Source of the DNA: JANXUC01 sp043782485 | GTDB lineage: Bacteria; Acidobacteriota; Terriglobia; Terriglobales; Acidobacteriaceae | Reading direction: 5' to 3' | DNA: 8,997 bases | Assembly (NCBI GenBank): GCA_043782485.1 | Contig: JAYWAL010000141.1 | Location: forward strand, 1 to 8,997 | Shown here: positions 7,195-8,997 of the stretch, in pieces | Layout of the letters: each line of letters begins with the position of its first letter | How positions within the stretch are numbered: the first letter of the stretch is position 1 | Notes under the pieces: generated by a model | The model's database searches: none | Told to the model about the DNA's origin: nothing | What the model saw: only the letters and a program-made list of their open reading frames with translations | Made by a program: the position numbers and the translations under genes

Positions 7195-7369
7195 CGGGTG
7201 GCCCATTCAAACCCTCTTTTGGCTTGAATGGGGTAGTCTCAGCGCTGGGCAGAATTTCTGAGTTACTCGTTCCCGCACTTTCGAGGCTGCTCATCATCCT
7301 ACGTTTCGTCCGCGTCAACTTTTGGACAAGCCACACTCAAGCAACAAGGAAGCTTGGGTGGGCCACCCG
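7195..7369. repeat. REPIN/MITE-like element, copy A (complete ends)
   Basis: The element is bounded by perfect 11-bp terminal inverted repeats, CGGGTGGCCCA (7195-7205) and TGGGCCACCCG (7359-7369). Each end is itself a hairpin: CCCATTCAA pairs with TTGAATGGG at the left, and a looser GCCACACTCAAGC/GCTTGGGTGGGC at the right. So it has two inverted REP-like palindromes around a ~100-bp spacer. A diverged direct copy lies at 8376-8541 and shares CCTCTTTTGGCTTGA and AGCGCTGGGCAGAA. No transposase is encoded. It directly abuts the ribosome-binding site of the DUF262 gene. Confidence 0.75.
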
Positions 7370-7420
7370 TCAGATCGTTCGCAAACAGTCCAGCACCAAG
7401 GCATAGTTCGGAATTCACAA

Positions 7421-7467
7421 AACCAAAAGCACATGGGCAGGGTTTGTGATTTCTCCCTGCCCAGTGT
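7421..7467 (-). terminator. Probable terminator of the 41-codon gene
   Basis: Minus strand, just after the TAA at 7482: TGGGCAGGG (7463-7455) and CCCTGCCCA (7442-7434) form a perfect 9-bp stem with a 12-base loop, extended by CAC/GTG. It is followed by a T-rich but interrupted tract (GCTTTTGGTTTTG). It is a plausible but not ideal intrinsic terminator. Confidence 0.55.
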
Positions 7468-7481
7468 GGCTATCGTAACGC

Positions 7482-7607
7482 TTATTTCTTTGGTTTGTGT
7501 GGCGTTTGCGCGAGCGCAGACGCAATTGGTCCACGGTCACGTTTGGGTGTATTGGGGTTGCGCAGGTCTTTCCCTGCTTGCGATGACTCGCGCTTGGATG
7601 TTGCCAT
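7482..7607 (-). CDS. Small Lys/Arg-rich protein of unknown function (41 residues)
   Basis: The frame begins MATSKRESSQAGKDLRNP and continues through PIASALAQ to a basic PHKPKK end. It is supported mainly by an excellent Shine-Dalgarno, AGGAGG five bases before the ATG at 7607, and by a hairpin after the stop codon. The pattern (A)SK..AGK-L-N-T-K...ASAL-Q resembles small basic conserved hypothetical proteins of many bacteria; I recall the pattern but cannot name a family or function. It has no signal peptide, membrane segment or cysteine, and it is probably largely disordered. A longer in-frame version from 7688 is unlikely, because it lacks such a binding site and would overlap the divergent promoter at 7643-7671. 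Its own promoter is not evident. Confidence 0.7.
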   Translation of the reverse strand: MATSKRESSQAGKDLRNPNTPKRDRGPIASALAQTPHKPKK

Positions 7608-7642
7608 GTTTTCCTCCTGTTTAGATTGGATATTCGTTGAAG

Positions 7643-7671
7643 TTGACAGAAGGAAGAACAGCGCATATAAA
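7643..7671 (+). promoter_or_regulatory. Strong sigma70-type promoter of a candidate small RNA
   Basis: A perfect -35 TTGACA (7643-7648), a 17-base spacer and a near-perfect -10 TATAAA (7666-7671) make this the best promoter match in the window. Transcription would start at about 7678. No convincing open reading frame follows, but an intrinsic terminator does, about 65 bp downstream. Confidence 0.75.
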
Positions 7672-7677
7672 ACATTC

Positions 7678-7748
7678 TTGCCTGACATACGCGCTGTCTC
7701 CTGCTGCGTGTGTTGGAGAAGGGCCGGATTGCACCCGGCCCTTTTTTC
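7678..7748 (+). ncRNA. Candidate small RNA with an anti-Shine-Dalgarno loop
   Basis: A strong promoter and an intrinsic terminator bracket about 70 bases. The predicted RNA has two hairpins. The first is an 11-bp stem with three wobble pairs (7682-7692 with 7706-7716) closing a 13-base loop that contains CUCCUG (7698-7703). The second is the terminator. The unpaired CUCCU can pair with Shine-Dalgarno sequences, a property of several known regulatory RNA families that carry such loops. CUCCUG is exactly complementary to CAGGAG in the ribosome-binding site of the adjacent 41-codon gene, though six bases is a common match. I recognise no known RNA family. Expression and function are inferred. 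Confidence 0.6.
7719..7747 (+). terminator. Intrinsic terminator of the candidate small RNA
   Basis: AAGGGCCGG (7719-7727) pairs perfectly with CCGGCCCTT (7735-7743) around a seven-base ATTGCAC loop, ending in a run of six T (7742-7747). This is a canonical Rho-independent terminator on the plus strand. No protein-coding gene ends before it on that strand. Confidence 0.88.
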
Positions 7749-7769
7749 CGTTAACCCCGATTTGGTGGT

Positions 7770-7909
7770 CTCGGAGTTGTGAAGTTACGCCTGTATATGG
7801 GGCCTGTCAAGTAGGTATCGCAATATCTTGCGTCCCAAAAGTGCCCCATCAGCTACCTGAGGCTAAGTCCTTGTATCGACGGAACTTGTTACACCCGGGC
7901 AACTCCGAG
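7770..7909. other. Nested 140-bp inverted repeat (possible structured RNA or small mobile element)
   Basis: Perfect 10-bp outer arms CTCGGAGTTG (7770-7779) and CAACTCCGAG (7900-7909) enclose further co-nested pairs: AAGTT/AACTT (7782-7786 and 7883-7887), ATGGGGC/GCCCCAT (7797-7803 and 7843-7849) and CGCAA/TTGCG (7819-7823 and 7828-7832). All four stems are compatible in one fold. No credible reading frame crosses it. It could be a structured RNA on either strand or the remnant of a short mobile element. Confidence 0.4.
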
Positions 7910-7961
7910 TGCGGCTTCTCCTTTCTCGCGGTTTCGGAATGTGGGATTGGAAGCGGAGCTT

Positions 7962-8130
7962 GGGCAGGCGGGGGCGCCTGCCCCTACACGAGCAAGAGCG
8001 TTACCTCGGGGGCTAAAGCCCACTTCTTTTTGTGCTGAACGCGGGCCTGAAGGCCCGCTCTACCGTGCCAGATTGTGGTGAGGGTCCGAAATAGTGGAGG
8101 AAAGGAAAGGCAGCGGACAGGAGTGTCCGC
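7962..8130. repeat. Cluster of four short GC-rich palindromes
   Basis: Four perfect hairpins lie within 170 bp: GGGCAGGCG/CGCCTGCCC (7962-7970, 7975-7983), GGGCT/AGCCC (8010-8014, 8017-8021), GCGGGCCT/AGGCCCGC (8041-8048, 8051-8058) and GCGGACA/TGTCCGC (8113-8119, 8124-8130). Similar palindromes recur at 3185-3236 and 8725-8765. They look like dispersed intergenic repeats; open frames across them are an artefact of GC-rich text lacking stops. Confidence 0.6.
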
Positions 8131-8171
8131 TCTTCGTCCGCCCAAGCCCGTTCCATCAAGGAGTGGCGACG

Positions 8172-8324
8172 ATGACACACAAAGGAGATCATCTGGGGAT
8201 GCCCGCCACCGGGAAGCCAGTGAAGATGACCGGGATGACGATGGTTCGCATCAGCAACGGTCAGGTGGTCCGGGCATGGGACAACTGGGATCAGTCCGGG
8301 ATGATGAGGCAACTTGGAATCTAA
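8172..8324 (+). pseudogene. C-terminal remnant of a SnoaL-like (ester cyclase family) protein
   Basis: The 50-residue frame MTHKGDHLGMPATGKPVKMT...VRISNGQVVRAWDNWDQSGMMRQLGI matches the last third of SnoaL-like polyketide-cyclase/ester-cyclase proteins: THKG, MPATGK, the G-M-T-M-V-R-I strand, the GQVV-W-D strand and the terminal MRQLG. Complete members are about 130-150 residues, so the first ~90 are missing; in their place is repeat DNA ending in the GCGGACA palindrome at 8113-8130. An AAGGAG eight bases before the ATG at 8172 means the fragment could still be translated, but alone it lacks most of the cone-shaped alpha+beta barrel fold. I read it as a gene relic truncated by deletion or repeat insertion. 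Confidence 0.75.
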
Positions 8325-8375
8325 GGCCGGGTGGCCGGGCGTTGGATCTCTCTAGAGCTATCCGAACACCGGCGG

Positions 8376-8541
8376 GGGTCCACGCGAGCCCTCTTTTGGC
8401 TTGAGTGGGGTAGTTCCAGCGCTGGGCAGAACCTGACTCATTCGTTTCCGCCCGTTAGAGGTCGCTCTTCGTTCTAGTTTTCGTCCGCACCTACTCTTGA
8501 CAAGCCCCACCGAACCAAAAGAAGGCTTGAGTGGGCCACCG
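8376..8541. repeat. REPIN/MITE-like element, copy B (diverged)
   Basis: This is a direct-orientation relative of the element at 7195-7369. It shares CCTCTTTTGGCTTGA, the GGGGTAG and AGCGCTGGGCAGAA blocks, then TTCGTCCGC, a GACAAGCC block and a right end AGGCTTGAGTGGGCCACC. The left end (GGGTCCACGCGAGCC) is decayed, so the terminal inverted repeat is imperfect. Length is about 166 bp. Divergence between the copies suggests old insertions rather than a recent duplication. Confidence 0.7.
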
Positions 8542-8570
8542 TCTCGCGCGGTGGAAACAGATTGCTGTCG

Positions 8571-8662
8571 AGGCAGGGGTCCCTTCGACAGGCTCAGGGC
8601 AGGCTCTTCGACTGCGGAATACCTTCACTTCGTGAGGGCATTCCTGCGCTTCGGATGACAAT
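8571..8662 (+). repeat. REP-like palindromic module, copy 2
   Basis: GCAGGGGTCCCTTCGAC (near 8574-8589) is followed by a hairpin in which GGAAT and CCTTCAC (about 8616-8628) pair with GTGAGGG and ATTCC (about 8632-8645), sharing the core CTTCACTTCGTGA, and then by TTCGGATGACA. The two main blocks match copy 1 at 366-428 in the same order on the opposite strand. Confidence 0.6.
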
Positions 8663-8724
8663 AGGGTGTCGGGCAGCGGATAAGGCCGGTCATCACTGCG
8701 GCGGGCGGTCGGGCTGAAGGCGTG

Positions 8725-8765
8725 CCCTGAGACGAGGCTCAGGGTTGCACGGGCGGGGACGCCCG
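8725..8765. repeat. Two adjacent short palindromes
   Basis: CCCTGAG/CTCAGGG (8725-8731 and 8738-8744) and CGGGCG/CGCCCG (8750-8755 and 8760-8765) form two small hairpins. They belong with the other GC-rich palindromes of this gene-free stretch (8542-8782), in which I see no coding sequence. Confidence 0.5.
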
Positions 8766-8782
8766 CGCCTCCATTGGGAATT

Positions 8783-8811
8783 TTGAGGGTGGCGGCGAAA
8801 TGACGTATTAT
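8783..8811 (+). promoter_or_regulatory. Probable promoter of the Tat-exported protein gene
   Basis: TTGAGG (8783-8788) and TATTAT (8806-8811) are separated by exactly 17 bases, matching four and five of six consensus positions. Transcription would start near 8818, giving a leader of about 60 bases to the ATG at 8877. Confidence 0.55.
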
Positions 8812-8876
8812 TTCGAACAGTTGCGAAGTGCTTCGATTTTGGCGGGCTGGACCGACTACTTTTAGGAGGGCGAAGA

Positions 8877-8997
8877 ATGGCGGACGAACGATCTCAGCAA
8901 GTTTCTCGACGGAGTTTCCTGAAGAGCACGGCGATTGGCGGTGCGGGTCTGGTGATGGCGGCGGATGTTCTGATTCCGGATGCTCGAGCGGAAGAGG
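8877..8997 (+). CDS. Tat-exported protein, N-terminal part (runs off the right edge)
   Basis: The first 40 codons give MADERSQQVSRRSFLKSTAI and then a mildly hydrophobic GGAGLVMAADVLIPDARAEE. SRRSFLK at residues 10-16 is a textbook twin-arginine motif, followed by a hydrophobic core and a possible ARA cleavage site, so the product should be exported folded, usually with a cofactor bound. A strong AGGAGG lies seven bases before the ATG, and a promoter match sits at 8783-8811. Which Tat substrate it is (an iron-sulphur or molybdopterin oxidoreductase subunit, or another cofactor enzyme) cannot be told, because the mature part lies outside the window. Confidence 0.85.
   Translation, partial: MADERSQQVSRRSFLKSTAIGGAGLVMAADVLIPDARAEE

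Noticed and set aside
7637..8038. 133-codon plus-strand frame downstream of the strong promoter
   Set aside because: It begins upstream of the predicted transcription start, reads through a terminator, the nested inverted repeat and palindromes, and has no ribosome-binding site or domain.
7195..8541. Composite transposon formed by copies A and B
   Set aside because: There is no transposase or cargo operon between them, the copies are well diverged, and no target duplication is visible, so independent old insertions are simpler.
7962..8765. CRISPR array
   Set aside because: The palindromes differ from one another and are unevenly spaced; there are no identical repeats or uniform spacers.

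Overview
The window looks like the chromosome of a GC-rich soil-type bacterium, most likely an acidobacterium (Terriglobia-like). This rests on the character of the intergenic DNA (many short GC-rich palindromes, REP-like modules), a PNPase with a long Gly/Arg tail, a HAF-repeat secreted protein and G/C-ending codons. It is an impression from reading, not a database result.

Layout. 1-269 (-): start of a secreted protein that runs off the left edge. 270-556: gene-free, with a REP-like module, a perfect inverted repeat and a strong intrinsic terminator for pnp. 557-3055 (-): pnp, polynucleotide phosphorylase, with an RGG-like tail. 3056-3355: pnp leader with several hairpins and a probable internal promoter. 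3356-3622 (-): rpsO (S15), giving the widespread rpsO-pnp order. 3824-4885 (+): secreted HAF-repeat beta-propeller-like protein, transcribed divergently from rpsO. 5005-5649 (+): YdeI/OmpD-associated family protein. 5691-7181 (-): DUF262 protein with a DGQQR motif and a C-terminal Rx4H motif suggesting a HEPN nuclease, a candidate stand-alone defence gene. 7182-8876: accessory, gene-poor DNA. 8877-8997 (+): start of a Tat-exported protein that runs off the right edge.

The gene-poor 1.7 kb is the most unusual part. It has two diverged direct copies of a ~170-bp element with palindromic, mutually inverted ends (REPIN/MITE-like). Between them lie a 41-codon gene with a strong Shine-Dalgarno, a divergent sigma70-type promoter followed about 70 bp later by an intrinsic terminator (a candidate small RNA with a CUCCU loop), a 140-bp nested inverted repeat, a run of short hairpins, and the C-terminal remnant of a SnoaL-like protein.

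How parts may work together: rpsO and pnp form the conserved translation/RNA-decay locus, and the leader hairpins may serve pnp autoregulation as in enterobacteria (inference). The DUF262 gene has no recognisable defence partner in view. The candidate small RNA carries an anti-Shine-Dalgarno loop and so could act on many messages, including the neighbouring 41-codon gene.
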